DNA from: Pseudomonadota bacterium
Lineage (GTDB): Bacteria > Pseudomonadota > Gammaproteobacteria > Burkholderiales > Burkholderiaceae_C
Assembly: GCA_963204815.1 (NCBI GenBank)
Contig: CAUJHQ010000048.1
Span: forward strand, 45,157-109,156
DNA length: 64,000 nucleotides
Reading direction: 5' to 3'
Shown here: positions 1 through 9,320 of the stretch, piece after piece
How positions within the stretch are numbered: position 1 is the stretch's first letter
Layout: every line of letters begins with the position of its first letter
The notes under the pieces: generated by a model
Seen by the model: the letters and a program-made list of their open reading frames with translations, nothing else
Database searches by the model: none
What the model was told of the DNA's origin: nothing
Translations under genes and position numbers: made by a program

Positions 1-1
1 A

Positions 2-415
2 ACCAACCGCTCGCGCGCCGCCGGCGCCGACGGCTACGACGTGCGCGCGCCCGAAGACGACCCGCGCCGCGACTACCGCGCGGTGTTCGACGTCAGCGGC
101 GATTCGCAGATCCTCGACAAGCTCATCGCGCGCCTGGCGCCGGGCGGCGAGGTCGTGCTGGCCGGCTTCTACACCGACCCGCTGAACTTCGCGTTCGCGC
201 CTGCCTTCATGCGCGAGGCGCGCATCCGCTGCGCCGCCGAATGGCAACGGCCCGACCTGCTGGCGGTGGCCGAACTGGCCGAGACCGGCCGCCTCTCGCT
301 CGACGGGCTGATCACGCACCACGGCGAACCGATGCAGGCCGACACGGCCTACCGCACCGCGTTCGGCGATTCCGACTGTCTGAAGATGGTCCTCGACTGG
401 AGACATTGCCAATGA
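2..415 (+). CDS. bchC: BchC, bacteriochlorophyllide a dehydrogenase (3' part)
   Basis: This is the C-terminal part of a medium-chain, zinc-alcohol-dehydrogenase-type protein; the start lies before the window and the frame is open from base 2. The end of the Rossmann half is visible (VFDVSGDSQILDKLI, then GGEVVLAGFY). BchC oxidises the 3-hydroxyethyl group of the bacteriochlorophyllide to the acetyl group of bacteriochlorophyll a. The assignment rests strongly on position: its TGA overlaps the bchX ATG as ATGA, the usual bchCXYZ order. About 138 codons are visible. Confidence 0.88.
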   Translation, partial: TNRSRAAGADGYDVRAPEDDPRRDYRAVFDVSGDSQILDKLIARLAPGGEVVLAGFYTDPLNFAFAPAFMREARIRCAAEWQRPDLLAVAELAETGRLSLDGLITHHGEPMQADTAYRTAFGDSDCLKMVLDWRHCQ

Positions 416-1416
416 CATCCACCGCCTCTCCAGTCATCTTCATGCGCGACGAGCGCCTGAAGGCCGAGGCCGCGATCGAACCCGATCCTGTGTCCACCTC
501 GCCGGCGGCGAAGACGACGCAGATCATCGCCATCTACGGCAAGGGCGGCATCGGCAAGAGCTTCACGCTCGCCAACCTCAGCTACATGATGGCCCAGCAG
601 GGCAAGAAGGTGCTGCTGATCGGTTGCGACCCGAAGAGCGACACCACCAGCCTGCTGTTCGGCGGCAAGGCCTGCCCGACCATCATCGAGACCAGCAGCA
701 AGAAGAAGCTCGCCGGCGAGGCGGTGGCCATCGGCGACGTCTGCTTCAAGCGCGATGGCGTCTACGCGATGGAACTCGGCGGCCCTGAGGTCGGCCGCGG
801 CTGCGGCGGGCGCGGGATCATCCACGGCTTCGAGACGCTGGAGAAGCTCGGCTTCCACGACTGGGGCTTCGACTACGTGCTGCTCGACTTCCTGGGCGAC
901 GTGGTCTGCGGCGGCTTCGGCCTGCCGATCGCGCGCGACATGTGCCAGAAGGTCATCGTCGTCGCCAGCAACGACCTGCAGAGCCTGTACGTGGCCAACA
1001 ACGTGTGCAGCGCGGTCGAGTACTTCCGCAAGCTCGGCGGCAACGTCGGCGTGGCCGGCATGGTGATCAACCGCGACGATGGCACCGGCGAGGCGAAGGT
1101 GTTCGCCGAACACGCCGGCATCCCGGTGCTGGCCACCATTCCCGCCAACGACGACATCCGCCGCAAGAGCGCCAGCTACGAAATCATCGGCCGCCCCGGC
1201 ACGCAGTGGGCGCCGCTGTTCGAGGAACTCGCGACCAACGTCGCCGAGGCGCCGCCGGTGCGCCCGAAGCCGCAGACGCAGGACCAGTTGCTGGGCCTCT
1301 TCAGCGCCGAGGTCACGGGCCGCGACTTCCAGATGGAGCCGGCCACCGTGTTCGACATGGTGGGCAAGCACGAGATCGTGAAGCCGACCCTCGAAGTGGT
1401 CTACGACGCGGCCTGA
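412..1416 (+). CDS. bchX: BchX, iron protein of chlorophyllide a reductase
   Basis: A 334-residue NifH/BchL-type ATPase that passes electrons to the BchY-BchZ component, which reduces ring B of chlorophyllide a to the bacteriochlorin. The P-loop GKGGIGKS is at residues 43-50. The cysteines expected to hold the inter-subunit 4Fe-4S cluster are in GRGCGGRGI and GDVVCGGFG. The N-terminal extension before the P-loop is longer than in BchL, which is typical of BchX. ATG 412 is chosen because it gives an ATGA overlap with bchC; the ORF track extends upstream only as read-through. bchY follows after 4 bases. Confidence 0.96.
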   Translation: MTSTASPVIFMRDERLKAEAAIEPDPVSTSPAAKTTQIIAIYGKGGIGKSFTLANLSYMMAQQGKKVLLIGCDPKSDTTSLLFGGKACPTIIETSSKKKLAGEAVAIGDVCFKRDGVYAMELGGPEVGRGCGGRGIIHGFETLEKLGFHDWGFDYVLLDFLGDVVCGGFGLPIARDMCQKVIVVASNDLQSLYVANNVCSAVEYFRKLGGNVGVAGMVINRDDGTGEAKVFAEHAGIPVLATIPANDDIRRKSASYEIIGRPGTQWAPLFEELATNVAEAPPVRPKPQTQDQLLGLFSAEVTGRDFQMEPATVFDMVGKHEIVKPTLEVVYDAA

Positions 1417-1420
1417 CGCC

Positions 1421-2887
1421 ATGAGCAGCTGCCACGCCGATCTCGAGAAGGCCCGCGCCGCGGGCGAAGCCACGCGCGAGACGCTGGACCGCTACGCCGC
1501 GGACTACCCGAAGGGCCCGCACGACCAGCCGCAGAGCATGTGCCCGGCCTTCGGATCGCTGCGCGTGGGGCTGCGCATGCGGCGCACCGCGACCATCCTG
1601 TCGGGCAGCGCCTGCTGCGTCTATGGCCTGACGTTCACGAGCCACTTCTACGGCGCGCGCCGCAGCGTCGGCTACGTGCCGTTCAACAGCGAGACCCTGG
1701 TCACCGGCAAGCTGTTCGAGGACATCCGCGAGGCCGTCTACAAGCAGGCCGACCCGGCGCAGTACGACGCCATCGTCATCATCAACCTGTGCGTGCCCAC
1801 CGCCAGCGGCGTGCCGCTGCAGCTGCTGCCGAAGGAAATCAACGGCGTGCGCGTCATCGGCATCGACGTGCCGGGCTTCGGCGTGCCGACGCATGCCGAG
1901 GCGAAGGACGTGCTCGCCGGCGCGATGCTGAAGTTCGCTCGCGGCGAGGCCGAGGCCGGCCCCGTGATGGCGCCGCGCACCGGCCTCAGCGACAAGCCCA
2001 CGATCACGCTGCTGGGCGAGATGTTCCCGGCCGACCCGGTGGGCATCGGCATGCTGCTCGAACCGATGGGCCTGGCCGCCGGCCCGGTGGTGCCGACGCG
2101 GGAATGGCGCGAGCTCTACGCCGCGCTCGATTGCGCCGCGGTCGCCGCGATCCACCCGTTCTACACCGCCAGCGTGCGCGAGTTCCAGGCCGCCGGCCGG
2201 GCCATCGTGCCGTCGGCGCCGGTCGGCCATGACGGCACCGAAGCCTGGCTGCAGGCCGTGGGCACGGCCGCCAACGTGCCGCAGGCGCTGATCGACGCCG
2301 CCAAGAACAAGTGGCTGCCGGCGGTGAAGGGCGCGCTCGCAAAGCAGCCCGTGAAGGGCCGCGTCACCGTGAGCGGCTACGAAGGCAGCGAACTGCTCGT
2401 CGCCCGCCTGCTCATCGAGAGCGGTGCCGAGGTGCCGTACGTGGGCACCGCCTGCCCGAAGACGCCCTGGAGCGCGCCCGACCTCGAATGGCTGCATGCG
2501 CGCGGCGTGCACGTGCAGTACCGCGCCTCGCTCGAGCAGGACATCGCGGCGATGCGCGAATGCAAGCCCGACCTCGCGATCGGCACCACGCCGGTCGTGC
2601 AGGCCGCGAAGGAAGCGACCGTGCCGGCGCTGTATTTCACCAACCTGATCTCCGCCCGCCCGCTGATGGGCCCGGCCGGCGCCGGCTCGCTGGCGCAGGT
2701 GGTCAACGCCGCCATCGCCAACAAGGCGCGCTTCGAGACCATGCGCGAGTTCTTCGGCGAGACCGGGCAGGGCGACCGCGCCGGCGTCTGGGAAGACACG
2801 CCCGTGCTGCGCCCGGAGTTCCGCGCCGAGACGAAGCGCCAGGTCATCAAGATCCAGAAGCGCCGCAAGGCCGAGGAGATGATCTGA
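1421..2887 (+). CDS. bchY: BchY, chlorophyllide a reductase subunit Y
   Basis: A 488-residue protein of the nitrogenase MoFe-like family that forms the catalytic component with BchZ. Cysteines likely to hold the catalytic 4Fe-4S cluster occur early: Cys41 in SMCPAFGS, the SACCVYG pair near 65, and [10 protein letters not shown] further on. The start ATG follows the bchX stop by 4 bases, and the stop codon shares one base with the bchZ ATG, so translation of X, Y and Z is probably coupled. The length is normal for the family. Confidence 0.95.
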   Translation: MSSCHADLEKARAAGEATRETLDRYAADYPKGPHDQPQSMCPAFGSLRVGLRMRRTATILSGSACCVYGLTFTSHFYGARRSVGYVPFNSETLVTGKLFEDIREAVYKQADPAQYDAIVIINLCVPTASGVPLQLLPKEINGVRVIGIDVPGFGVPTHAEAKDVLAGAMLKFARGEAEAGPVMAPRTGLSDKPTITLLGEMFPADPVGIGMLLEPMGLAAGPVVPTREWRELYAALDCAAVAAIHPFYTASVREFQAAGRAIVPSAPVGHDGTEAWLQAVGTAANVPQALIDAAKNKWLPAVKGALAKQPVKGRVTVSGYEGSELLVARLLIESGAEVPYVGTACPKTPWSAPDLEWLHARGVHVQYRASLEQDIAAMRECKPDLAIGTTPVVQAAKEATVPALYFTNLISARPLMGPAGAGSLAQVVNAAIANKARFETMREFFGETGQGDRAGVWEDTPVLRPEFRAETKRQVIKIQKRRKAEEMI

Positions 2888-4377
2888 TGGCCGGCGCACC
2901 GATGAACTACGTCATCGACCACGACCGCGCCGGCGGCTACTGGGGTGCGGTCTACGTCTTCACGGCGATCAAGGGCCTGCAGGTCGTGATCGACGGCCCT
3001 GTGGGCTGCGAGAACCTGCCCGTCACGAGCGTGCTGCACTACACCGACGCGCTGCCGCCGCACGAGCTGCCGATCGTCGTCACCGGCCTCGCCGAAGAGC
3101 AGCTCGGCCGCGAAGGCACCGAAGGCTCGATGAAGCGCGCGCACGCCGCGCTCGACCCCGACCTGCCCAGCGTGGTGGTCACCGGCTCGATCGCCGAGAT
3201 GATCGGCGGCGGCGTCACGCCCGAGGGCACGACGATCGCGCGCTTCCTGCCGCGCACCATCGACGAAGACCAGTGGCAGTGCGCGAACCGCGCGATGTTC
3301 TGGCTCTGGACGGAGTACGGCCTGCGCAAGGTCCCGGCGCGCAAGCCTTTCGACCAGCGCGAGCCGGGCGAGAAGCCGCGCGTCAACATCATCGGCCCCT
3401 GCTACGGCAGCTTCAACATGCCGAGCGACCTGGCGGAGATCCGCCGCCTCGTCGAAGGCCTGGGCGCCGAAGTGAACATGGTGTTCCCGCTTGGCAGCCA
3501 CCTCGCCGACGTCGCCAAGCTCGTCGACGCCGACGCGAACATCTGCCTGTACCGCGAGTACGGCCGCATGCTCTGCGAGGCGCTTGAGCGCCCGTACCTG
3601 CAGGCGCCCATCGGGCTGCACAGCACCACCGCGTTCCTGCGCCAGCTGGGCGAACTGCTGCACCTGGACCCCGAGCCCTTCATCGAGCGCGAGAAGCACA
3701 CCACGATCAAGCCGATCTGGGACCTCTGGCGTTCGGTCACGCAGGACTTCTTCGCCACCGCGAGCTTCGGCGTCGTCGCCGGCGAAACCTACGCGCGCGG
3801 CCTGCGCCATTTCCTCGAAGACGAACTCGGCCTGCCGTGCAACTTCGCGGTGTCGCGCAAGGCCGGCAGCAAGACCGACAACGAGACGGTGCGCCAGCTC
3901 GTGCACACGAAGCCGCCGCTCGTGCTGTTCGGCAGCTACAACGAACGCATGTACCTGTCCGAAAGGTCAGGGGGCCACGGGCCGAAGCCGACCTACATCC
4001 CGGCCAGCTTCCCCGGCGCCATCATCCGCCGCCACACCGGCACGCCGTTCATGGGCTACGCCGGCGCCACCTACGTGGTGCAGGAGTTCTGCAACGCGCT
4101 GTTCGACGCGCTGTTCAACATCCTGCCGCTGGGTTCCGATCTCGACCGCGTCGACGCCACGCCGGCGCGCCAGCGCCAGGAACTGCCGTGGGCCGACGAC
4201 GCCAAGGCGCTCTTCGACCGACTGGTCGAGGCGCAGCCTGTGCTGGTGCGCATCTCGGCGGCCAAGCGTCTGCGCGACCAGGCCGAGAGCGAAGCGCGCC
4301 GCCACGGCGAAGACACGGTCACCGCGGCACGCGTCGCCGCGGCCGGCGGCGTGGCCGCACCGGGGGTGGCTGCATGA
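2887..4377 (+). CDS. bchZ: BchZ, chlorophyllide a reductase subunit Z
   Basis: A 496-residue NifK-like partner of BchY. The conserved cluster-ligand segment [12 protein letters not shown] is at about residues 34-45, with Cys41. The C-terminal half contains the usual [17 protein letters not shown] stretch. ATG 2887 begins on the last base of the bchY stop. The long ORF that starts at 2311 in the track is read-through of this frame into bchY. The stop TGA is nested in the start of a 50-codon ORF that leads to pufB. Confidence 0.95.
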   Translation: MAGAPMNYVIDHDRAGGYWGAVYVFTAIKGLQVVIDGPVGCENLPVTSVLHYTDALPPHELPIVVTGLAEEQLGREGTEGSMKRAHAALDPDLPSVVVTGSIAEMIGGGVTPEGTTIARFLPRTIDEDQWQCANRAMFWLWTEYGLRKVPARKPFDQREPGEKPRVNIIGPCYGSFNMPSDLAEIRRLVEGLGAEVNMVFPLGSHLADVAKLVDADANICLYREYGRMLCEALERPYLQAPIGLHSTTAFLRQLGELLHLDPEPFIEREKHTTIKPIWDLWRSVTQDFFATASFGVVAGETYARGLRHFLEDELGLPCNFAVSRKAGSKTDNETVRQLVHTKPPLVLFGSYNERMYLSERSGGHGPKPTYIPASFPGAIIRRHTGTPFMGYAGATYVVQEFCNALFDALFNILPLGSDLDRVDATPARQRQELPWADDAKALFDRLVEAQPVLVRISAAKRLRDQAESEARRHGEDTVTAARVAAAGGVAAPGVAA

Positions 4378-4526
4378 CGCGCCGCCTGACCGCACCCACC
4401 TCGACCCGCTGCCCGGTGCAGCGGGCGTACCCGACGTCACGGCGCTCCGCCGCGACTGCCACCGCCGCGCGGGCATCGCGCGCGGCTGGCCGAAAGGCCA
4501 AGCTCAAGGAGATTTCCTATGGCTGA
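4374..4526 (+). CDS. 50-codon linking ORF between bchZ and pufB
   Basis: A short arginine- and alanine-rich ORF, starting [12 protein letters not shown], whose ATG overlaps the bchZ stop as ATGA and whose stop lies 8 bases inside pufB. It occupies the place of pufQ in Rhodobacter, but it has no hydrophobic segment and I see no PufQ likeness. It could be a leader whose translation couples bchZ to pufB, or a chance ORF covering the pufB ribosome-binding region (AAGGAG at about 4506-4511). No function is assigned. Confidence 0.3.
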   Translation: MTRRLTAPTSTRCPVQRAYPTSRRSAATATAARASRAAGRKAKLKEISYG

Positions 4527-4665
4527 GAACAAGGGCTCGATCTCGGGCCTGACGGACGACGAGGCCCAGGAGTTCCACCGCTACTGGGTTCAGGGTTTCG
4601 TCGGCTTCACCGCCGTCGCGCTCGTGGCCCACATGCTGGTGTGGATCTGGCGCCCCTGGCTCTGA
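4519..4665 (+). CDS. pufB: PufB, LH1 antenna beta subunit
   Basis: A 48-residue beta apoprotein of the core antenna ring. It has the typical charged N-terminal part ([19 protein letters not shown]), one membrane span, and the C-terminal WIWRPWL end. His38 in LVAHML should ligate bacteriochlorophyll; the N-terminal His20 in EFHRYW is also present. A good Shine-Dalgarno AAGGAG lies 7-8 bases before the ATG. It is too short for the ORF track. Unusually, another membrane ORF stands between it and pufA. Confidence 0.96.
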   Translation: MAENKGSISGLTDDEAQEFHRYWVQGFVGFTAVALVAHMLVWIWRPWL

Positions 4666-4706
4666 ACGAACGACGCACTGCCTGACCTGGCAACAAGGGG
4701 AATTTC

Positions 4707-4931
4707 ATGGCCCGAGTCGAAAAAGTGATGCCGCAATCGATGGCGGCGAATGCATCCCGGGGTTTCGGGATCATCTTTGCCATCAGCTTCGTGGTGTTTC
4801 TCGCAATCGCCCTGTTCGGGCAATTGATCGGTTGGGACTGGCGTTCCGCATTGCCCGGCGCCGAGGGCGGCAAAACCGTTCTGGGCGGTGTCAAGGCGAG
4901 TGTTTATACCTTCATGTCGCATTTGCTCTAG
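4707..4931 (+). CDS. 74-residue single-span membrane protein between pufB and pufA
   Basis: I do not recognise a named family. The polypeptide has a basic N-terminal part of about 18 residues, one hydrophobic span (about 19-43, GIIFAISFVVFLAIALFGQL), then GWDWRSALPG and a C-terminal tail ending in FMSHLL. It has its own Shine-Dalgarno (AAGGGG, 6 bases before ATG), and pufA follows 12 bases after its stop, so it is almost certainly translated with the antenna genes. The span lacks the His ligand expected of an antenna alpha or beta chain. Size, a single span, a Leu-Pro after the span and a -HL- hydrophobic end are reminiscent of PufX, the Rhodobacter ring-opening subunit, but that is an analogy, not established homology. 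Confidence 0.85.
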   Translation: MARVEKVMPQSMAANASRGFGIIFAISFVVFLAIALFGQLIGWDWRSALPGAEGGKTVLGGVKASVYTFMSHLL

Positions 4932-4943
4932 GAGCTTGGAATC

Positions 4944-5144
4944 ATGTGGAGAATCTGGCGTCTCATCGACCCGTTGCGCGCTCTGGTCGTGCAAGGTGTT
5001 TTCCTGTTCGGCATCGCGGTGATGATTCACCTCATCCTGCTGAGCACGAACAAGTACAACTGGATGGATGGTCCGGCGAAAAAGGCGGTCGCTTCGGCGA
5101 ATTCGCCGACGCCGACGGCTGTCGCTTCGCTCACGGCGAAGTAG
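4944..5144 (+). CDS. pufA: PufA, LH1 antenna alpha subunit
   Basis: A 66-residue alpha apoprotein of the core antenna. It starts [15 protein letters not shown], typical of LH1 alpha, spans the membrane once, and has the bacteriochlorophyll-ligating His29 (AVMIHLIL) followed by NKYNWMDG. The tail is rich in Ala, Ser, Pro and Thr. A ribosome-binding site AGGAG lies 9 bases upstream, overlapping the stop of the preceding ORF. A strong hairpin lies downstream, before pufL. Confidence 0.96.
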   Translation: MWRIWRLIDPLRALVVQGVFLFGIAVMIHLILLSTNKYNWMDGPAKKAVASANSPTPTAVASLTAK

Positions 5145-5165
5145 GCCGCGTCCCGCACCGGGTCA

Positions 5166-5200
5166 CGGGCGGGGCTGGTCAGTCCAGCCGGCTTCGCCCG
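5166..5200 (+). promoter_or_regulatory. pufA-pufL intercistronic hairpin
   Basis: In the 121-base gap between pufA and pufL, CGGGCG (5166-5171) pairs with CGCCCG (5195-5200) and GGCTGG (5173-5178) pairs with CCAGCC (5184-5189). No T tract follows, so it is probably not a terminator. In Rhodobacter a hairpin in this place protects the upstream pufBA message from 3' decay and raises antenna over reaction-centre expression; the same role is inferred here. The rest of the gap holds only the pufL ribosome-binding site (GGAGG near 5255). Confidence 0.65.
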
Positions 5201-5265
5201 ACCACCCACAGACATTCGCTGCTGTCGAGGCCCACTGAATTCGCCTCGCAGTCGGAGGAATCAAA

Positions 5266-6105
5266 ATGGCAATGCTGAGTTTCGAGCGGAAATACCGCGT
5301 GCGCGGTGGCACCCTCGTCGGCGGCGACCTGTTCGATTTCTGGATGGGCCCGTTCTACGTCGGATTCTTCGGCGTGACGACGGCCTTCTTCAGTTTCGTC
5401 GGCATCGCACTCATTCTCTGGGGCGCGGCGATGGGGCCGACCTGGAATCTGTGGCAGATCAGCATTGCACCGCCCGATCTTTCGTACGGCCTGCGCATCG
5501 CGCCGCTGCTCGAAGGCGGGCTGTGGCAGCTCATCACCGTCTGCGCGATCGGGGCCTTCGGTTCCTGGGCGCTGCGCGAGGTGGAGATCTGCCGAAAGCT
5601 GGGCATGCAGTACCACGTGCCGATCGCCTTCGCCTTCGCCATCGGCGCCTACGTCACGCTGGTCGTGATCCGGCCGCTGCTGCTGGGCGCCTGGGGGCAC
5701 GGCTTCCCGTACGGCATCTACAGCCACCTGGACTGGGTGTCCAACGTCGGCTACCAGTACCTGCACTTCCACTACAACCCCGCGCACATGATCGCGATCA
5801 GCTTCTTCTTCACGACGACGCTGGCGCTCTCGATGCACGGTGGCCTGATCCTGTCGGCCAGCAACCCGGCCAAGGGCGAGCTGGTGAAGACCACGGACTC
5901 GGAGGACACGTTCTTCCGCGACGCGGTGGGCTACTCGATCGGCTCGCTGGGCATCCACCGGCTGGGCCTGTTCCTGGCGCTCGCGGCGGTGTTCTTCAGC
6001 GCCGTCTGCATCGTCATCAGCGGCCCGTTCTGGACGCGCGGCTGGCCGGAATGGTGGGGCTGGTGGCTGAACATGCCGATCTGGTCGCATTGGCCCCTGA
6101 AGTGA
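5266..6105 (+). CDS. pufL: PufL, photosynthetic reaction centre L subunit
   Basis: A 279-residue five-span subunit that binds the special pair, accessory pigment, bacteriopheophytin and QA/QB site elements together with PufM. Expected ligand regions are present: [32 protein letters not shown] and SLGIHRLGL, which contain the pigment and non-haem-iron histidines. It begins [17 protein letters not shown], as normal. A ribosome-binding site TCGGAGGAATC precedes the ATG. pufM starts 15 bases after the stop. Confidence 0.97.
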   Translation: MAMLSFERKYRVRGGTLVGGDLFDFWMGPFYVGFFGVTTAFFSFVGIALILWGAAMGPTWNLWQISIAPPDLSYGLRIAPLLEGGLWQLITVCAIGAFGSWALREVEICRKLGMQYHVPIAFAFAIGAYVTLVVIRPLLLGAWGHGFPYGIYSHLDWVSNVGYQYLHFHYNPAHMIAISFFFTTTLALSMHGGLILSASNPAKGELVKTTDSEDTFFRDAVGYSIGSLGIHRLGLFLALAAVFFSAVCIVISGPFWTRGWPEWWGWWLNMPIWSHWPLK

Positions 6106-6120
6106 GCGGGAGGACACGAC

Positions 6121-7107
6121 ATGCCTGAATATCAAAACCTGTTCACCGCGGTGCAGGCCTCCGGGCCGGCCCACATGGGCGTGCCGCTGCCGCGGCGCGA
6201 CAGCCCGCGCACCGGCAAGACGCCGCTGAACATCCCGATCCTCGGCCGCCTGGGCATGGCCCAGGTGGGCCCGGTCTACCTGGGGGCGCTGGGCATCTGC
6301 TCGCTGATCTTCGGCGCGCTGGGCTTCGTCATCATCGGCTTCAACATGCTGGCCCAGGTCCACTGGGACCCGGTGCAGTTCGTGCGACAGCTGTTCTGGT
6401 TGTCGCTGGACCCGCCGTCGCCGAAGTACGGCCTGCACCTGCCGCCGCTCAACGAAGGCGGCTGGTGGCTGATGTCCGGCTGCTTCATCACCGTGTCCAT
6501 CCTGTTGTGGTGGACGCGCATGTACACCCGGGCCCGCTCGCTCGGCATGGGCACGCACGTGGCCTGGGCCTTCGCGGCGGCGATCTGGCTGTTCCTGGTG
6601 CTGGGCTTCATCCGCCCGGTGCTGATGGGCAGCTGGAGCGAGGCGGTGCCGTTCGGCATCTTCTCGCACCTGGACTGGACCGCGGCGTTCTCCATCCGCT
6701 ATGGCAACCTCTTCTACAACCCGTTCCACGCGCTGTCGATCGCCTTCCTCTACGGCTCGACGCTGCTGTTCGCGATGCACGGCGCCACCATCCTGGCGGT
6801 CAGCCGCTACGGCGGCGAACGTGAGCTCGAGCAGATCGTCGACCGCGGCACGGCCAGCGAACGTGCGGCGCTGTTCTGGCGCTGGACGATGGGCTTCAAC
6901 GCCACCACCGAATCCATCCACCGCTGGGCCTGGTGGTTCGCGGTGCTGTGCCCGCTGACCGGCGGCATCGGCATCCTGCTGTCGGGCACCGTGGTGGACA
7001 ACTGGTACCTGTGGTCGGTTCAGCACGGCGTGGCGCCGCCGTACCCGCCGGTGTTCGGCACCGTCGTCGATCCCGCCGCCGCGGCCCTGCCGGGAGTCAA
7101 GCCATGA
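6121..7107 (+). CDS. pufM: PufM, photosynthetic reaction centre M subunit
   Basis: A 328-residue five-span partner of PufL. Diagnostic stretches are [37 protein letters not shown] and [11 protein letters not shown]; the last two contain histidines that ligate the non-haem iron. The C-terminus continues beyond the last span ([13 protein letters not shown]), as in species with a bound tetrahaem cytochrome. The stop TGA is nested in the pufC ATG as ATGA. Confidence 0.97.
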   Translation: MPEYQNLFTAVQASGPAHMGVPLPRRDSPRTGKTPLNIPILGRLGMAQVGPVYLGALGICSLIFGALGFVIIGFNMLAQVHWDPVQFVRQLFWLSLDPPSPKYGLHLPPLNEGGWWLMSGCFITVSILLWWTRMYTRARSLGMGTHVAWAFAAAIWLFLVLGFIRPVLMGSWSEAVPFGIFSHLDWTAAFSIRYGNLFYNPFHALSIAFLYGSTLLFAMHGATILAVSRYGGERELEQIVDRGTASERAALFWRWTMGFNATTESIHRWAWWFAVLCPLTGGIGILLSGTVVDNWYLWSVQHGVAPPYPPVFGTVVDPAAAALPGVKP

Positions 7108-8477
7108 AGTCGATCTTCACCCGCTTCCTGCCGCTCGCGGCGCTCGGCGTCGCGGCGCTGCTGGCCGGCTGCGAACGCCCGCCGATCCAGTCGGTGCAGA
7201 CCGGCTATCGCGGCACCGGCATGCTGCAGGTCTACAACCCGCGCATCCTCAACGAGCAGATTCCGAACCACCAGCCGCCGGGCACGCCGCCTGTGCCGGC
7301 CTCGCCCGACGGCCCGCGCGCCAAGGACGTTCTGAAGAACGTGCAGGTGCTCGGCGACACCGGTGTCGCGGAGTTCACGAACCTGATGACGGCCATCACC
7401 GCGTGGGTGTCGCCGAAGGAAGGCTGCGCGTACTGCCACAACCTGCAGGACATGGCGGACGACTCCAAGTACGCCAAGGTCGTGGCGCGCCGCATGATCC
7501 AGATGACGCAGCACGTCAACGCCGACTGGAAGCCGCACGTGGCCGGTACCGGCGTCACCTGCTACACCTGCCACCGCGGCGAGCCGGTGCCGGCGCAGGC
7601 CTGGGTGACGGCGAAGTCGCAGGACAAGCGGTCCGACTTCATCGGCAACCTCGACGGCCAGAACCAGCCGGCGATGAGCGTCGGCCTCGCGTCGCTGCCC
7701 TACGACCCCTTCACGCCCTACCTGCTGAAGGGCGAGAAGATCGCGGTGCAGGCGACGAGCGCGCTGCCGCAGGGCCACGTGGCGTCGATCCAGGCCACCG
7801 AGGGCACCTATGCGCTGATGTTCCACATGTCGTATGCGCTCGGGGTGAACTGCACCTACTGCCACAACTCGCGCAGCTTCAACAACTGGCCGGAGAGCTC
7901 GCCGAAGCGCGGCATCGCCTGGCACGGCATCCGCATGGTGGGCGACCTCAACAATGCCTACCTCGAGCCGCTGACCAAGACCGTGCCGGCCACGCGCCTG
8001 GGCCCCGAGGGCGACATCCCGAAGGTGTCCTGCGCGACCTGCCACCAGGGCGCGTACAAGCCGGTCTACGGCGCGCAGATGGCGAAGGACTATCCGGCGC
8101 TGCTGGGCGCCCCGACGAAGGCCGCGGCCACTGCCGCGCTGCCGCCGCCGGTGGCCGAACCGACGCGCTCGGTGCTGTACTTCGGTGTCGGCTCACCGGT
8201 GCTGGACGCGGCGCAGTCCGCCGGCCTGGGGGCGCTGATCGAGCTGCTGAAGTCGTCGCCCAAGGTGATGGCCACGATCTCGGGCTTCCATTCGGCGGCC
8301 GGCACGCTGGCGCAGAACCAGGACCTGGCCAAGCAGCGCGCCTTCAACGTGCGCGACGCCCTCGTCGCGGCCGGCATCCCGGCGACGCGTGTCGCGCTCG
8401 CCAAGCCGCAGCAGACCGAGGCCAACGTCGCCGGCGAAGACCCGACGGCGCGCCGCGTCGAGGTGACGGTCCGCTAG
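7104..8477 (+). CDS. pufC: PufC, tetrahaem cytochrome c subunit with C-terminal OmpA-like domain
   Basis: A 457-residue periplasmic electron donor to the oxidised special pair. The N-terminal signal ends in a lipobox (LLAGC, Cys23), so it should be a lipid-anchored protein. Four haem motifs are present: CAYCH 108-112, CYTCH 153-157, CTYCH 250-254 and CATCH 310-314. The usual subunit ends near residue 335. Here an Ala/Pro linker leads into about 100 residues with the OmpA-like fold signature ([12 protein letters not shown], then [20 protein letters not shown] and ARRVEVTV). The Asp expected in the peptidoglycan-binding TD motif is replaced (GFHSAAG), while the Arg in KQRA is kept. The start overlaps the pufM stop. 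Confidence 0.95.
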   Translation: MKSIFTRFLPLAALGVAALLAGCERPPIQSVQTGYRGTGMLQVYNPRILNEQIPNHQPPGTPPVPASPDGPRAKDVLKNVQVLGDTGVAEFTNLMTAITAWVSPKEGCAYCHNLQDMADDSKYAKVVARRMIQMTQHVNADWKPHVAGTGVTCYTCHRGEPVPAQAWVTAKSQDKRSDFIGNLDGQNQPAMSVGLASLPYDPFTPYLLKGEKIAVQATSALPQGHVASIQATEGTYALMFHMSYALGVNCTYCHNSRSFNNWPESSPKRGIAWHGIRMVGDLNNAYLEPLTKTVPATRLGPEGDIPKVSCATCHQGAYKPVYGAQMAKDYPALLGAPTKAAATAALPPPVAEPTRSVLYFGVGSPVLDAAQSAGLGALIELLKSSPKVMATISGFHSAAGTLAQNQDLAKQRAFNVRDALVAAGIPATRVALAKPQQTEANVAGEDPTARRVEVTVR

Positions 8478-8516
8478 CCGCGCCGCGCAACCCCACCCAC
8501 ACGCCCGGCGTGCCGC

Positions 8517-9320
8517 ATGAAGCCCCAAGCCCTGCAGGCCCCGCTGTCGCCGGTGCACCGGACCCCGGCGCCGCCACCCGAGCCGCCGGCCCAGCCGGCG
8601 CCCGGCGGGCGCGGCGGCGCGCTGGCCGGGCGCACCGTGGGCACGGTGGCGGTGCTGGTGCTCGTCGACGTTCGCCACGGCGCACGCTGGTGGGCCTGGT
8701 CGCGCCTCGTGCTCGGCCGCTGGCCGCTGCGAGGCGTCAAGGGGCTCGGCTTCTCCAAGGTGCTGGGCAGCGGGGCGAACGGCGGCTTCGGCGTCACGCC
8801 GAGTGCCACCCACGGCGGGCTCTTCCTCGTCTTCGACGGTGAGCCGGCGGCGCGCGAGTTCGTCGAACGCTCGCCCGTGCTGGCCGGCTACCGCGCCCAT
8901 GCGCGCGAGTGCTGCGTCGCGATCCTGCGTGCCAGCGCCAGCAAGGGCACCTGGTCCGGCGCGTCGATGCTGCCGACCGCCGAAGCCCCTGCGCAGGGCC
9001 CGATCGCGGCGCTGACGCGTGCGTCGATCCGGCCGCGCCACGCGCGCGCGTTCTGGCGCCTGTCGCCGGCGACCGAGCGTGCGCTCGAAGCGGCGCCGGG
9101 CTGCCTGCTGGCCGCCGGCCTCGGCGAGGCACCGTTCCTGCGCCAGGCCACCTTCAGCCTGTGGCGCGATGCGCGCGCGATGGACGCCTACGCCCGCAGC
9201 GGCGCCCACGCCGAGGCGATCCGCAGCGCCTACGGCGGCGGCTTCTTCTCCGAGACGATGTTCGTGCGCTTCGTGCCGCTCGAAGTGCGCGGCACCTGGA
9301 AGGGCGTGCACCATGGCTGA
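8517..9320 (+). CDS. crtA: CrtA, spheroidene monooxygenase
   Basis: A 267-residue enzyme that adds the keto group at C-2 of spheroidene-type carotenoids, forming spheroidenone under oxygen. The conserved core starts at about residue 38 (GTVAVLVLVDVRHG) and runs through GFSKVLGSG to the C-terminal ETMFVRFVPLEVRGTW. About 37 Pro- and Ala-rich residues precede the core; no good ribosome-binding site is visible, so the start is moderately sure. A small dyad (CACGCCCGGCGTG, 8500-8512) lies in front of the ATG. The end overlaps crtD by 8 bases. Confidence 0.88.
   Translation: MKPQALQAPLSPVHRTPAPPPEPPAQPAPGGRGGALAGRTVGTVAVLVLVDVRHGARWWAWSRLVLGRWPLRGVKGLGFSKVLGSGANGGFGVTPSATHGGLFLVFDGEPAAREFVERSPVLAGYRAHARECCVAILRASASKGTWSGASMLPTAEAPAQGPIAALTRASIRPRHARAFWRLSPATERALEAAPGCLLAAGLGEAPFLRQATFSLWRDARAMDAYARSGAHAEAIRSAYGGGFFSETMFVRFVPLEVRGTWKGVHHG

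Noticed and set aside
4374-4526. pufQ gene at the bchZ-pufB junction
   Set aside because: PufQ has a hydrophobic span; this ORF has none, so the symbol is not justified.
8500-8512. Terminator between pufC and crtA
   Set aside because: The dyad is short, has no T tract and lies on the crtA ribosome-binding region; puf and crtA are probably joined.
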